From: Streptomyces atratus
GTDB lineage: Bacteria > Actinomycetota > Actinomycetes > Streptomycetales > Streptomycetaceae
Direction: 5' to 3'
Assembly (NCBI RefSeq): GCF_014648655.1
Contig: NZ_BMRN01000001.1
Coordinates: 248,001 to 312,000, forward strand
Length of the DNA stretch: 64,000 nt
In this document: positions 50,730 to 60,216 of the stretch, in pieces
Layout: the number at the start of each line of letters is the position of its first letter
Numbering within the stretch: the first letter of the stretch is position 1
Notes under the pieces: generated by a model
Told to the model about the DNA's origin: nothing
The model's input: the letters and a program-made list of their open reading frames with translations, nothing else
The model's database searches: none
Position numbers and translations under genes: made by a program

Positions 50730-51515
50730 GTGGAAGTTGTCATCGTCCCGGACGCCAAGGCAGGCGGCGAACTCATCGCGGAGGCCATCGCCGCCCTGCT
50801 GAGCCGCAAGCCCGACGCCCTTCTCGGCGTTGCCACCGGCTCTACCCCGCTGCCCATCTACCAGGCGCTGGCGGCCAAGGTCCGCTCCGGCGCCGTGGAC
50901 GCCTCGCGCGCCCGCATCTGCCAGCTCGACGAGTACGTCGGGCTGCCGGCGGGCCACCCCGAGTCCTACCGCTCCGTGGTGCTGCGCGAGGTCGTCGAAC
51001 CGCTCGGCCTGTCCGAGGCCTCCTTCATGGGCCCCGACGGCTCCGCCGAGGACGTCCTGGCCGCCTGCCAGGCATACGACAAGGCGCTCGCCGAGGCCGG
51101 CGGGGTTGACCTGCAGCTCCTCGGCATCGGCACCGACGGGCACATCGGCTTCAACGAACCGTGCTCCTCGCTCGCCTCCCGCACCCGGATCAAGACGCTC
51201 ACCGAGCAGACCCGGGTCGACAACGCGCGCTTCTTCGACAACGACATCACACAGGTGCCGCACCACGTGATCACCCAGGGCATCGGCACCATCCTGGAGT
51301 CCCGCCACCCGATCCTGCTCGCCACCGGCGAGGGCAAGGCGGACGCCGTGGCACAGACGGTGGAGGGGCCGGTGGCCTCGATCGTGCCGGCGTCGGCGCT
51401 GCAGTTGCATCCGCATGCGACGGTGGTGGTGGACGAGGCTGCCGCGTCGAAGCTGAAGCTGGCGGACTACTTCCGCGCCACGTATGCGGCGAAGCCGCTG
51501 TGGCAGGGCCTTTAG
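50730..51515 (+). CDS. nagB: Glucosamine-6-phosphate deaminase NagB
   Basis: A 261-aa NagB. The sugar-binding and active-site motifs are LGVATGSTPLPIYQALAAKV, ICQLDEYVGLPAGHPESYRS, and GTDGHIGFNEPCSSLASRTR. It converts glucosamine-6-phosphate to fructose-6-phosphate and ammonia. A GTG start was chosen because the conserved protein begins there. It is repressed by DasR through the dre at 50683, and glucosamine-6-phosphate is the DasR inducer. Confidence 0.95.
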   Translation: MEVVIVPDAKAGGELIAEAIAALLSRKPDALLGVATGSTPLPIYQALAAKVRSGAVDASRARICQLDEYVGLPAGHPESYRSVVLREVVEPLGLSEASFMGPDGSAEDVLAACQAYDKALAEAGGVDLQLLGIGTDGHIGFNEPCSSLASRTRIKTLTEQTRVDNARFFDNDITQVPHHVITQGIGTILESRHPILLATGEGKADAVAQTVEGPVASIVPASALQLHPHATVVVDEAAASKLKLADYFRATYAAKPLWQGL

Positions 51516-51531
51516 TCGTCCCGGACGCGGG

Positions 51532-51572
51532 GAGAGGGCCGGGGCACCCTTGGTGGGTGCCCCGGCCCTCTC
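51532..51572 (+). terminator. nagB terminator
   Basis: An 18-bp perfect inverted repeat, arms 51532-51549 and 51555-51572 (GAGAGGGCCGGGGCACCC and complement), loop TTGGT, 16 bp after the nagB stop. Confidence 0.85.
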
Positions 51573-51604
51573 GTATGCCGTTACGCGTCCTGCGGACGTG
51601 CTGT

Positions 51605-51692
51605 CCTCAATCGCCGGACGGGCTCGATCCGACCCTCGCGCCGTGGGGAGGCGTGTCCGGGTGGACAGGTGCCCTCAAACGCCGGGAGGGCC
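51605..51692 (-). repeat. Streptomycete intergenic repeat, copies 2 and 3
   Basis: CCTCAATCGCCGGACGGGCT (51605-51624) and CCTCAAACGCCGGGAGGGCC (51673-51692) are inverse copies of the motif at 11886. They sit in the 318-bp gap between nagB and the GH3 gene, which also holds a hairpin at 51749-51772 (ACGCCCGTCC / GGACGGGCGT) and one at 51797-51823. Confidence 0.6.
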
Positions 51693-51833
51693 GGAGTTGC
51701 CGGACCGGCTTGAATTGCCCGGTCGGCTCGGGGTTCATACGGCCGGCAACGCCCGTCCATCTGGACGGGCGTCGGGCCGGCCCGGGCCGGGACAGCCGTG
51801 ATGCGGCCCCTCGTGCTGCATCACGCCCTGTTT

Positions 51834-53375
51834 TCAGGCCCGGGAGCGGTCCGTACCCCTGGCGATGATCTCCGCGGCCGCGAGGCCGCAGACACGGGCC
51901 GCGCCGTGGGTGGCGATGTGCAGGGCGCCCCTGGGGGCCGCCTGCGGGACGCCCATTTCGACCACGACCGTGTCGGGGCGCTCCGCCACCAGGGCGTCGA
52001 GGGCCTCGGCCATCCAGGCATGGCGATGGGCGTCGCGGACGACCACGACGATGCGCCGCTCCCCCGCGGCCCGCAGCACGGCGGCGACGGGCGCCTCGGT
52101 CTCGCTGCTGTACGTGTCGGTCTCCGTGCCCGGCAGCAGCCGGCCCAGCTCCGCGGCGACGCCCCACGGGGTCTCGTCGCCGACCGCGATGTTCGACGCG
52201 GAGGTGAACGCGGCGACGTAGGCGGGGTCGGTCAGCGGCTCGGCGGAGCCGGTCACCTTCACCGCGCGGCGGGCGGCGACCAGGCCGATGTCGGAACCGA
52301 TCCCGGTGCCGGGCGCGGTCCCCTCCCGCACTGCCGCACCCGGCTGCGAACCGGCTCCCTCGGCCCCCCGTGTCCAGGACGCGAGGGCACGTACCCGTGC
52401 GGCCGCGTCCGCGAGCCGCTCCTCGGCGAGTTCACCGCTGCGCACCGCCGCGACCAGCGCGTCGCGCAGCCGTTGCACCGTGCCGTCGTCCTGCAGACCG
52501 CCACCGACGCACAGGGCGTCGGCCCCCGCGGCGATCGCCAGGACGGAGCCGCGCTCGATGCCGTACGTCCCGGCGATGGCCTGCATCTCCACGGCGTCGG
52601 TGACGATCAGGCCGTCGTACCCCAGCTCCTCGCGCAGCAGACCGGTGAGGATCTGCGGGCTCACCGTCGCGGGGCGGTCCGGGTCGAGGGCGGGCAGCAG
52701 GATGTGCGCGCTCATCACGCACTTGGAACCCGCGGCGATGGCCGCCCGGAAGGGCACCAGTTCACGGGCGTGCAGCGTTTCCAGGTCCACGTCGATGCGC
52801 GGCATCGCGTGGTGCGAGTCGATCGCGGTGTCGCCGTGCCCGGGGAAGTGCTTGGTGCAGGCGGCGACTCCGGCGGCCTGGAGGCCCTCGATGTAGGCGG
52901 CGGTGTGCCGGGCCACGAGCTCGGTGTCGACGCCGAAGGACCGCACACCGATGATCGGGTTACCCGGGTTGGAGTTGACGTCCGCGGACGGCGCCCAGTT
53001 GAGGTTGACGCCGCACTCGGCGAGCCGGCGGCCCAGCTCCTGGGCGACCGCGCGGGTCAGCGCCACGTCGTCGACGTGGCCGAGCGCGAGGTTGCCGGGG
53101 AAGGAGGAGCCGGTACGCACCTCGAGGCGGGTGACGTCACCGCCCTCCTCGTCGATCGCGACGAGGAGGTCGTCGCGCTCGGCCCTGAGCTGGGCGGTGA
53201 GCGAGGCAACCTGCTCGGGCGTCTGGATGTTGCGGCCGAACAGGGCGACGGAGGCGAGGCCTTCGTCGACCCGGCGCAGCACCCAGTCCGGGGCGGTGGT
53301 GCCGGTGAATCCGGGCTGCAGGACGGCGAGAGCGTCGCGCGTGATGGTGTCCGTGGTGGCTATCAGCGTGGTCAT
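51834..53375 (-). CDS. GH3 beta-N-acetylhexosaminidase-like enzyme
   Basis: A 513-aa GH3 enzyme. The N-terminal catalytic domain has KHFPGHGDTAIDSHHAMPRI with the His-Asp/His dyad typical of NagZ, and the nucleophile region GYDGLIVTDAVEM. A C-terminal alpha/beta domain follows. There is no signal peptide, so it acts on cytoplasmic chito-oligosaccharides or muropeptide sugars imported by the Das transporter. It is the last gene of the dasB-dasC-GH3 operon, 9 bp after dasC. Confidence 0.9.
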   Translation of the reverse strand: MTTLIATTDTITRDALAVLQPGFTGTTAPDWVLRRVDEGLASVALFGRNIQTPEQVASLTAQLRAERDDLLVAIDEEGGDVTRLEVRTGSSFPGNLALGHVDDVALTRAVAQELGRRLAECGVNLNWAPSADVNSNPGNPIIGVRSFGVDTELVARHTAAYIEGLQAAGVAACTKHFPGHGDTAIDSHHAMPRIDVDLETLHARELVPFRAAIAAGSKCVMSAHILLPALDPDRPATVSPQILTGLLREELGYDGLIVTDAVEMQAIAGTYGIERGSVLAIAAGADALCVGGGLQDDGTVQRLRDALVAAVRSGELAEERLADAAARVRALASWTRGAEGAGSQPGAAVREGTAPGTGIGSDIGLVAARRAVKVTGSAEPLTDPAYVAAFTSASNIAVGDETPWGVAAELGRLLPGTETDTYSSETEAPVAAVLRAAGERRIVVVVRDAHRHAWMAEALDALVAERPDTVVVEMGVPQAAPRGALHIATHGAARVCGLAAAEIIARGTDRSRA

Positions 53376-53384
53376 GGAGCGGTG

Positions 53385-54215
53385 TTATCCCTTCACGGCG
53401 CCGTCGGTGAGGCCGCTGACGGCCTTGCGCTGCAGGAAGACGAAGAGGATGAGGATCGGAATGGCGAAGATCGAGGCCGCCGCCATGGTGGCACCCCAGT
53501 CGTCGCCGAACTGGCTCTGGAACTGGGAGAGCCACAGCGGAAGTGTCTTGGCCTCGGGGTCCTTGTTGAGGATCAGAACCAGCGGGAATTCGTTCCACGC
53601 CGTGATGAAGCCGAAGAGCGAGGTGGCCATCAGGCCGGGGGCGAGCAGCGGCAGGATCACCTTGATGAAGGCCTGCGGGCGGGTGCAGCCGTCGACCATG
53701 GCCGACTCCTCCAACTCCTTGGGCACCGCCGCAACATAGCCGCGCAGCGTCAGGATCGTGAAGGGAAGCACCATCACCATGTAGAAGAGCGTCAGCGGGA
53801 CCAGGCTGTTGAGCATGTCGGCATCGCGGACCAGCATGTAGATCGCGATGACCATGACTTCCCAAGGGGCCATCTGCGCGATCATGAAGACCAGGATCAT
53901 GCTCTTGCGGCCCTTGAACCGCATCCGGGCCAGCGCGAACGACGCGAAGAGCGCGATGATCAGCGAGAAGACCACGGCGAGCAGCGTGACCGTGAGCGAG
54001 TTCCTGACCAGGGTCAGGAAGTTCGGTGCGTGGTACGCCGTCTTGAAATGCTCGAAGGTGACGTCGGTGGGGAACCAGACCGGCGTCTCGGTGATGATGT
54101 CGCCGGTCGGCTTGAACGCCGTACTGAACATCCAGTAGACGGGGAAGACCAGTGCGGCAAAGAGGACGATCGCCGTTGCGTTGGGCCAGATGCGGCCGAG
54201 CAGTGAGCGCTTCAC
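53385..54215 (-). CDS. dasC: Das ABC transporter permease DasC
   Basis: A 276-aa MalG-type inner-membrane permease. Six membrane segments and the EAA motif EESAMVDGCTRPQAFIKVIL are present. A GTG start overlaps the dasB stop (GTGA). With DasB it forms the channel for N,N'-diacetylchitobiose; the ATPase is the shared MsiK, encoded elsewhere. Confidence 0.92.
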   Translation of the reverse strand: MKRSLLGRIWPNATAIVLFAALVFPVYWMFSTAFKPTGDIITETPVWFPTDVTFEHFKTAYHAPNFLTLVRNSLTVTLLAVVFSLIIALFASFALARMRFKGRKSMILVFMIAQMAPWEVMVIAIYMLVRDADMLNSLVPLTLFYMVMVLPFTILTLRGYVAAVPKELEESAMVDGCTRPQAFIKVILPLLAPGLMATSLFGFITAWNEFPLVLILNKDPEAKTLPLWLSQFQSQFGDDWGATMAAASIFAIPILILFVFLQRKAVSGLTDGAVKG

Positions 54216-55204
54216 AGCTCGTCCTCCTCTTGCTTGAGAACGATGCGGAGGTAGTACGAGGTCAGCCCCAGCATGATCAGGATGGTCAGCAGGGAGATCG
54301 CCGCGCCCATGCCGTAGTGCTGATTGCCGACACCCTCGACGAAGGCGTAGATCGGCAGTGTCTCGGTGAGGCGGTTGGGGCCGCCCTCACTGATGGTGAA
54401 GATCTGCGGGAAGGCCTTGAAGACCCAGATGACCTCGAGGAAAGTCGTGGCGTAGAGGAAGGGCCGCAGGAACGGGAACGTCACCGATGTGAAGCTCTTC
54501 CAGACGCCGGCGCCGTCGAGTGAGGCGGCTTCGTACAGTTCCTTGGCGATGGTGGTGGTCGCCGCGTACAGGTTGATCGCCACGAACGGGATCGACTGCC
54601 AGACGATCATCAGGGTGACCACGAAGAAGGTGGAGAACTGCGAGCCGGTCCAGTTGAAGTCGGCCATCGAGTGCCAGCCGAGCTTGTCCAGCGCGTAGTT
54701 GACGACGCCGAAGCGTGAGGCGAACAGCCACTGGAACACGGTGGACGCGGCCACGACCGGCATCGCCCAGGCGAGCACCAGGCCGACCATCAGGGTGAGG
54801 CGCATCTTCTTGCCGAGACGGGCGAGCAGCAGTCCGACCAGCGTGCCGATGATCATAATCAGAACGACGTTGACGCCGGTGAACACGATCGTGCGGAGCG
54901 TGACTTTCCAGAAGTCCTCACCGGTGAGGATCTCCTGGTAGTTCTCGAAGCCGTTCCACTCGGTGACATGCTGGATCAGCTGTCCCATATTGAGGTTCTG
55001 GAACGACAGCATGGCGTTCTTGACCAAGGGATATCCGAGGAAGATCGCCGTCACCGCAAGCGCGGGAACCATCAACAGGTACGGCGCTGTGCCGATACCC
55101 ACCTTCCGCTTGCTTCCCCCGTGCTGCCCGACGGGTGTTTTCCCGTCCTGCCCGCGGACTGCGACCGTCTTGGCCACATCCGAGGGGTCGGTTTGCACTG
55201 CCAT
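54212..55204 (-). CDS. dasB: Das ABC transporter permease DasB
   Basis: A 330-aa MalF-type permease. The cytoplasmic N-terminus (MAVQTDPSDVAKTVAVRGQD) is followed by six segments and an EAA-type loop (YEAASLDGAGVWKSFTSVTF). The start ATG at 55204 was chosen because GGAAGAG lies 9 nt before it; ATGs at 55213 and 55225 are possible. It lies downstream of dasA with a hairpin in between. Confidence 0.92.
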   Translation of the reverse strand: MAVQTDPSDVAKTVAVRGQDGKTPVGQHGGSKRKVGIGTAPYLLMVPALAVTAIFLGYPLVKNAMLSFQNLNMGQLIQHVTEWNGFENYQEILTGEDFWKVTLRTIVFTGVNVVLIMIIGTLVGLLLARLGKKMRLTLMVGLVLAWAMPVVAASTVFQWLFASRFGVVNYALDKLGWHSMADFNWTGSQFSTFFVVTLMIVWQSIPFVAINLYAATTTIAKELYEAASLDGAGVWKSFTSVTFPFLRPFLYATTFLEVIWVFKAFPQIFTISEGGPNRLTETLPIYAFVEGVGNQHYGMGAAISLLTILIMLGLTSYYLRIVLKQEEDEL

Positions 55205-55251
55205 GCTCGCCATCTCTTCCAACAAAGCCCTACACGGAACGGTGCGTACAA

Positions 55252-55283
55252 CCGGGGCGGCGGGTCGAGACCCGCCGCCCCGG
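55252..55283 (-). terminator. Hairpin between dasA and dasB
   Basis: A perfect stem with arms CCGGGGCGGCGGGT and ACCCGCCGCCCCGG (55252-55265 and 55270-55283) lies after dasA and before dasB. It probably stabilises the dasA message or attenuates read-through, so that the binding protein exceeds the permeases. Confidence 0.7.
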
Positions 55284-55303
55284 CGCGGGACGCGCTACTG
55301 CGA

Positions 55304-56584
55304 TTACTGCTGCTGGCTGAGGCGCTTGTTGAGCTCGCCCTCGACCTGCTTGGCGGCGTCGGCGGGCGACTTACCCTGCAGGACCAGCGTCATGTAGGTC
55401 TTGATGGGGTTCGGCGGGTTCTCGACCGGCGCCCACTCCGGGATCAGCGGGGTGGTGCCACCGGACTTGGCGGCGGCCGGGCCGGCCGCCTCGGCGGCGG
55501 GCTGGCCGACGGTGTACTGCTGCATGGCGTCGTTCTTCGGAGACCAGCCGGCCTCCTTGATGAGCGCGCCGTCGTTCTTCTCGGAGAGCGCGATCTTCAG
55601 GAACTCCTTGGCCAGCTCCTGCTTCTTGCTGCCCGCGGCAACGGCGAGGTTGGAGCCGCCGAGGAAGACGCCCTCGGGCTTGTCCGCCGTCTCACCGGGG
55701 ATGGTGAAGAAGCCGATGTCGTCCTTGAGCTTCGGGTTGGCCTTGATGGCGGTGCCGGCCTCGTAGCCCATGGCGATGACGGCGCCGGTCTTGCCCTTGG
55801 CGAAGACCTCGGCCTGCTGCGGGGTGGCCTCGTCCTTGTCCTTGGGGGCCTTGGAGTAGGACTGGTACTGCTTGTACACGTCCATGGCCTCGGCGACCTT
55901 CGGGTCCGCCAGGTTGGAGACGTACTTGTCGCCCTCCTTCTTGACCGGCGAGACGTCCTTGCCGACGAGCAGACCGTCGAAGAAGTACCAGTTCTGGCCG
56001 GGCAGGTAGATGGGCTCGGCGTCGCCCTTCTCCTTGATGGCGTCGAACGCCTTGAAGAGGTCGGCACGGGTCTTCGGCGTCTCGGTGATACCGGCGTCCT
56101 TGAAGACCTTCTTGTTGTACATGACGACGCGGTTGCCCACGTACCACGGCAGGGCGTACTGCTTGCCGTCGTATATGGAGGGCTGGTTGACGCCGTCGGC
56201 CCAGGCGGAGCCGATCTCCTTCTTCAGGTCACCGAGGTCGGCGAGGCCACCGGTCTTGGCGTACGCCGGGGTCTGGGTGTTGCCGATCTCCAGGACGTCC
56301 GGCGGGTTGGACTCGGAGAGGGCCGTGGTGACCTTCTGCTGAATACCGTTCCAGTCCTGGACCTCGATCTTCAGCTTGGCCTTGGTCTTCTTCTCGAACT
56401 CATCGGTGACCGTCTTGGTCCACCCGGGCGGGTTCGATCCGGACATCGTCCAGACGGTGAGCGTCTCGCCCTTGTAACTGTCCGGGCCGGTCTTCTTACC
56501 GCTGTCGCCGTCGTCGGACCCACACGCCGCGAGGCCGATCATCATGCCCGCGACGCCGACCGCCGCGATGAGCTTGCGCTTCAC
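55304..56584 (-). CDS. dasA: Chitobiose-binding lipoprotein DasA
   Basis: A 426-aa extracellular-solute-binding protein. The lipobox is IGLAACGSDD. The family 1 SBP signature is TLTVWTMSGSNPPGWTKTVT and NPPDVLEIGNTQTPAYAKTG. A GTG start follows GAGGAGGG. It binds N,N'-diacetylchitobiose and delivers it to DasBC. It is repressed by DasR through two dre-like sites 83-122 bp upstream. Confidence 0.95.
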   Translation of the reverse strand: MKRKLIAAVGVAGMMIGLAACGSDDGDSGKKTGPDSYKGETLTVWTMSGSNPPGWTKTVTDEFEKKTKAKLKIEVQDWNGIQQKVTTALSESNPPDVLEIGNTQTPAYAKTGGLADLGDLKKEIGSAWADGVNQPSIYDGKQYALPWYVGNRVVMYNKKVFKDAGITETPKTRADLFKAFDAIKEKGDAEPIYLPGQNWYFFDGLLVGKDVSPVKKEGDKYVSNLADPKVAEAMDVYKQYQSYSKAPKDKDEATPQQAEVFAKGKTGAVIAMGYEAGTAIKANPKLKDDIGFFTIPGETADKPEGVFLGGSNLAVAAGSKKQELAKEFLKIALSEKNDGALIKEAGWSPKNDAMQQYTVGQPAAEAAGPAAAKSGGTTPLIPEWAPVENPPNPIKTYMTLVLQGKSPADAAKQVEGELNKRLSQQQ

Positions 56585-56666
56585 GCCAAACCCTCCTCAG
56601 GGAAACTGCAACCCCGCCCACCGCGAAGACATTCGACGAGTACTGCTGGGGCTGGACCTGGTCTTT

Positions 56667-56706
56667 AATGGTTTAGACCAGCACCGGGAGCTTGGCCTAG
56701 ACCTTT
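56667..56706. promoter_or_regulatory. Two dre-like sites between dasA and dasR
   Basis: AATGGTTTAGACCAGC (56667-56682) and CTTGGCCTAGACCTTT (56691-56706) match the DasR consensus with a few deviations. Their centres are 24 bp apart in the divergent promoter region. Confidence 0.8.
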
Positions 56707-56764
56707 AGGGGTGTCAAGGGTGTATAAGAAGTGCACTCGCGTCCGTTATAGGACCGACACCTAA

Positions 56765-57628
<864 letters not shown>

Positions 57629-57684
57629 GGTCCGGGTACGTCGGCCGACTGATTCCGGCCACGCACCCCTGGGCGCAACCGTCT

Positions 57685-57719
57685 CGGCCCCCGTGGAATC
57701 CACGACTCCACGGGGGCCG
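57685..57719. terminator. dasR downstream hairpin
   Basis: A 13-bp perfect stem, CGGCCCCCGTGGA / TCCACGGGGGCCG, 57 bp after the dasR stop. Confidence 0.75.
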
Positions 57720-57896
57720 TCGGCGCGCCTTGGTACAGACCGAGTGTCGTACGTTTGGCAACATTCCGAACATTCGCGCCCGCACAGGGGACCGTTGCCG
57801 GACCGCAATGCGGACAGGGGGTGACGGTGACCGGAAGCCTCCCCTAGATTTCCTGCGCATTACACCAGGTGATCAGCGAGGGGACGGAGTCGCCGC

Positions 57897-58151
57897 ATGC
57901 CAGCAGACCCAGAAGGAAAACCGCCCACAGTCACACCCGTGCGGGTGGTCATCGCCCTCTGTCTCATCGCGCCGTTCGTGGCGATGCTCTGGGTGAGTTC
58001 GTATGCGAAGGTGGACCCCACCTTCATCGGTATTCCGTTCTTCTACTGGTACCAGATGCTCTGGGTGCTGATCTCCACCGCACTCACGGTGATCGCGTAC
58101 AAGCTGTGGCAGCGTGACCAGCGCGCCCGCAAGGGGGGTGCGTCGGCATGA
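57897..58151 (+). CDS. DUF3311 small membrane protein (MctP partner)
   Basis: An 84-aa protein with two membrane segments (VRVVIALCLIAPFVAMLWVS and YQMLWVLISTALTVIAYKLW). The DUF3311 family is regularly encoded just before sodium:solute symporter-like MctP permeases, and the stop here overlaps the mctP start (ATGA). It may be an accessory subunit; function unknown. Confidence 0.88.
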   Translation: MPADPEGKPPTVTPVRVVIALCLIAPFVAMLWVSSYAKVDPTFIGIPFFYWYQMLWVLISTALTVIAYKLWQRDQRARKGGASA

Positions 58152-59785
58152 AGGACGGCGTGAACGGCGTCGCGCTCGGCGTCTTCATCTTCTTCTTCCT
58201 GGCCGTCACGGTCATGGGCTTCCTGGCGGCGCGCTGGCGGAAGGCCGAGAACGACGCCAGCCTCGACGAATGGGGCCTGGGCGGACGTTCGTTCGGCACC
58301 TGGGTCACCTGGTTCCTGCTCGGCGGCGACCTGTACACCGCGTACACCTTCGTCGCCGTTCCCGCGGCGATCTACGCGGCGGGCGCGGCAGGCTTCTTCG
58401 CCGTGCCGTACACGATCCTCGTGTACCCGCTGATCTTCACCTTCCTGCCGCGGCTGTGGTCGGTCTCGCACAAGCACGGGTACGTGACCACCTCGGACTT
58501 CGTCCGCGGGCGCTTCGGTTCGAAGGGGCTCTCGCTGGCGGTCGCCGTCACGGGCATCCTCGCCACGATGCCGTACATCGCGCTCCAGCTCGTCGGCATC
58601 CAGGCCGTGCTGGACGTGATGGGCGTGGGCGGTGGAGAGAACACCCACTGGTTCATCAAGGACCTGCCGCTGCTGATCGCGTTCGCGGTGCTCGCCGCGT
58701 ACACCTACTCGTCCGGCCTGCGGGCGCCGGCGCTGATCGCGTTCGTCAAGGACGGACTGATCTACCTGGTCATCGCGGTGGCGATCATCTACATCCCGAT
58801 CAAGCTCGGCGGCTTCGACGACATCTTCGCCAAGGCGGGCGAGGCGTTCTCCCAGACCAACCCGGCCACCGGCAAACCGCGCGGCGCGCTCGCGCCGGGC
58901 GAGGCGGGCCAATGGGGTTACGCCACCCTGGCGTTGGGCTCGGCGCTGGCGCTGTTCATGTATCCGCACTCGATCACGGCGACGCTCTCCAGCCGCAGCC
59001 GCAATGTGATCCGGCGCAACACCACGATCCTGCCGCTGTACTCGCTGATGCTGGGCCTGCTGGCGCTGCTCGGCTTCATGGCCATCGCCGCCGGGATCAA
59101 GGTGGACAACGGGCAGTTGGCCATCCCCCAGCTGTTCGAGAACATGTTCCCCGACTGGTTCGCGGGGGTCGCGTTCGCCGCCATCGGTATCGGCGCTCTG
59201 GTACCCGCCGCGATCATGTCGATCGCCGCGGCGAACCTCTTCACCCGCAACATCTACAAGGACTTCCTGAAGCCGGACGCGACCCCCGAACAGGAGACCA
59301 AGGTCTCCAAGCTGGTGTCGCTGCTGGTGAAGGTCGGCGCGCTCGCCTTCGTCCTCACCATGGACAAGACGGTCGCGATCAACTTCCAGCTGCTCGGCGG
59401 GATCTGGATCCTCCAGACGATGCCGGCCCTGGTCGGCGGCCTGTTCACCCGCTGGTTCCACCGCTGGGCACTGCTCGCGGGCTGGGCGGTCGGCATGGCG
59501 TACGGGACGGTGGCCGCGTACGGGGTCGCCAGCCCGACCCAGGCGCACTTCGGCGGCTCGTCCAAGGAGATCCCCGGCATCGGCGAGATCGGCTACATCG
59601 GCCTCACCGCGTTCGTGCTGAACGTGGTGGTGACGGTGGTGCTCACCTTCGTCCTGAACGCCGTGAAGGCACCCGTCGGGATCGACGAGACCTCCCCGGC
59701 CGACTACACGGCCGACGCGGGCGACCCGGGCGTCCGGGCGGAGCTCCCGCCGGCCACGGCGGGGGCCCCGGGCGGCGGCCACTGA
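58148..59785 (+). CDS. mctP: Monocarboxylate uptake permease MctP (SSS family)
   Basis: A 545-aa sodium:solute symporter with about 13 membrane segments. Motifs include LGGRSFGTWVTWFLLGGDLY, the SSS signature-like MFMYPHSITATLSSRSRNVI and IGIGALVPAAIMSIAAANLF. It takes up monocarboxylates such as pyruvate, lactate or propionate. It overlaps the DUF3311 gene by 4 bp. The terminator/operator stem at 59913 follows it. Confidence 0.92.
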   Translation: MKDGVNGVALGVFIFFFLAVTVMGFLAARWRKAENDASLDEWGLGGRSFGTWVTWFLLGGDLYTAYTFVAVPAAIYAAGAAGFFAVPYTILVYPLIFTFLPRLWSVSHKHGYVTTSDFVRGRFGSKGLSLAVAVTGILATMPYIALQLVGIQAVLDVMGVGGGENTHWFIKDLPLLIAFAVLAAYTYSSGLRAPALIAFVKDGLIYLVIAVAIIYIPIKLGGFDDIFAKAGEAFSQTNPATGKPRGALAPGEAGQWGYATLALGSALALFMYPHSITATLSSRSRNVIRRNTTILPLYSLMLGLLALLGFMAIAAGIKVDNGQLAIPQLFENMFPDWFAGVAFAAIGIGALVPAAIMSIAAANLFTRNIYKDFLKPDATPEQETKVSKLVSLLVKVGALAFVLTMDKTVAINFQLLGGIWILQTMPALVGGLFTRWFHRWALLAGWAVGMAYGTVAAYGVASPTQAHFGGSSKEIPGIGEIGYIGLTAFVLNVVVTVVLTFVLNAVKAPVGIDETSPADYTADAGDPGVRAELPPATAGAPGGGH

Positions 59786-59912
59786 CCATCGCTCCCACGG
59801 CCGGATGACGGCCCGTCGTGCCCCCTTCAGCGGGGCGTGGCGGGCCGTCCGTCTGCTCCGACAGGGGATCTCACGACTTGTCCCGTCGGCTCGACTTCTG
59901 TTGCGCGACACA

Positions 59913-59950
59913 ACATGTGGGGGCCGTCCCATCCAGTGGCCCCCACATGT
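59913..59950. promoter_or_regulatory. ACATGT inverted repeat: terminator and probable NrdR box pair
   Basis: ACATGTGGGGGCC (59913-59925) and GGCCCCCACATGT (59938-59950) form a perfect 13-bp dyad. The two ACATGT cores are 32 bp apart, i.e. three helical turns, the geometry of NrdR box pairs upstream of ribonucleotide reductase genes. It could also terminate mctP. Confidence 0.55.
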
Positions 59951-59961
59951 ATGCTCGTGCT

Positions 59962-60068
59962 CGCTGTCGCCGCAGGGAAATCCGGTGCGAATCCGGAACT
60001 GTCCCGCAACGGTGTATTCGGTGTGCTTTTGCGCACCCTCAAGTAAGTCCGAGGACCTGCCGACAGCG
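59962..60068 (+). promoter_or_regulatory. Cobalamin (AdoCbl) riboswitch of nrdAB
   Basis: Conserved B12 elements are seen in order: CGCTGTCG closing stem (59962-59969, with CGACAGCG at 60061-60068), GCAGGGAAATCCGGTGCGAA, CTGTCCCGCAACGGTG and the B12 box GTCCGAGGACCTGCC. The expression platform should lie between 60069 and the nrdA start. In S. coelicolor this switch turns off class Ia RNR when B12 is present (known). Confidence 0.92.
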
Positions 60069-60216
60069 CATCCGGCTCGACCGAACCGGATGCCAGACGT
60101 CCGGGCCTCGCGGATGGGCCGGTGGACGCCGTAATGAGTGCTGCCCGACGCGGGCCCAGCTCTGCCCGGCTGCCCCGCTCCCCGCCGGCCCCGAGCCGAG
60201 CGAGGGAGAGCACCAC

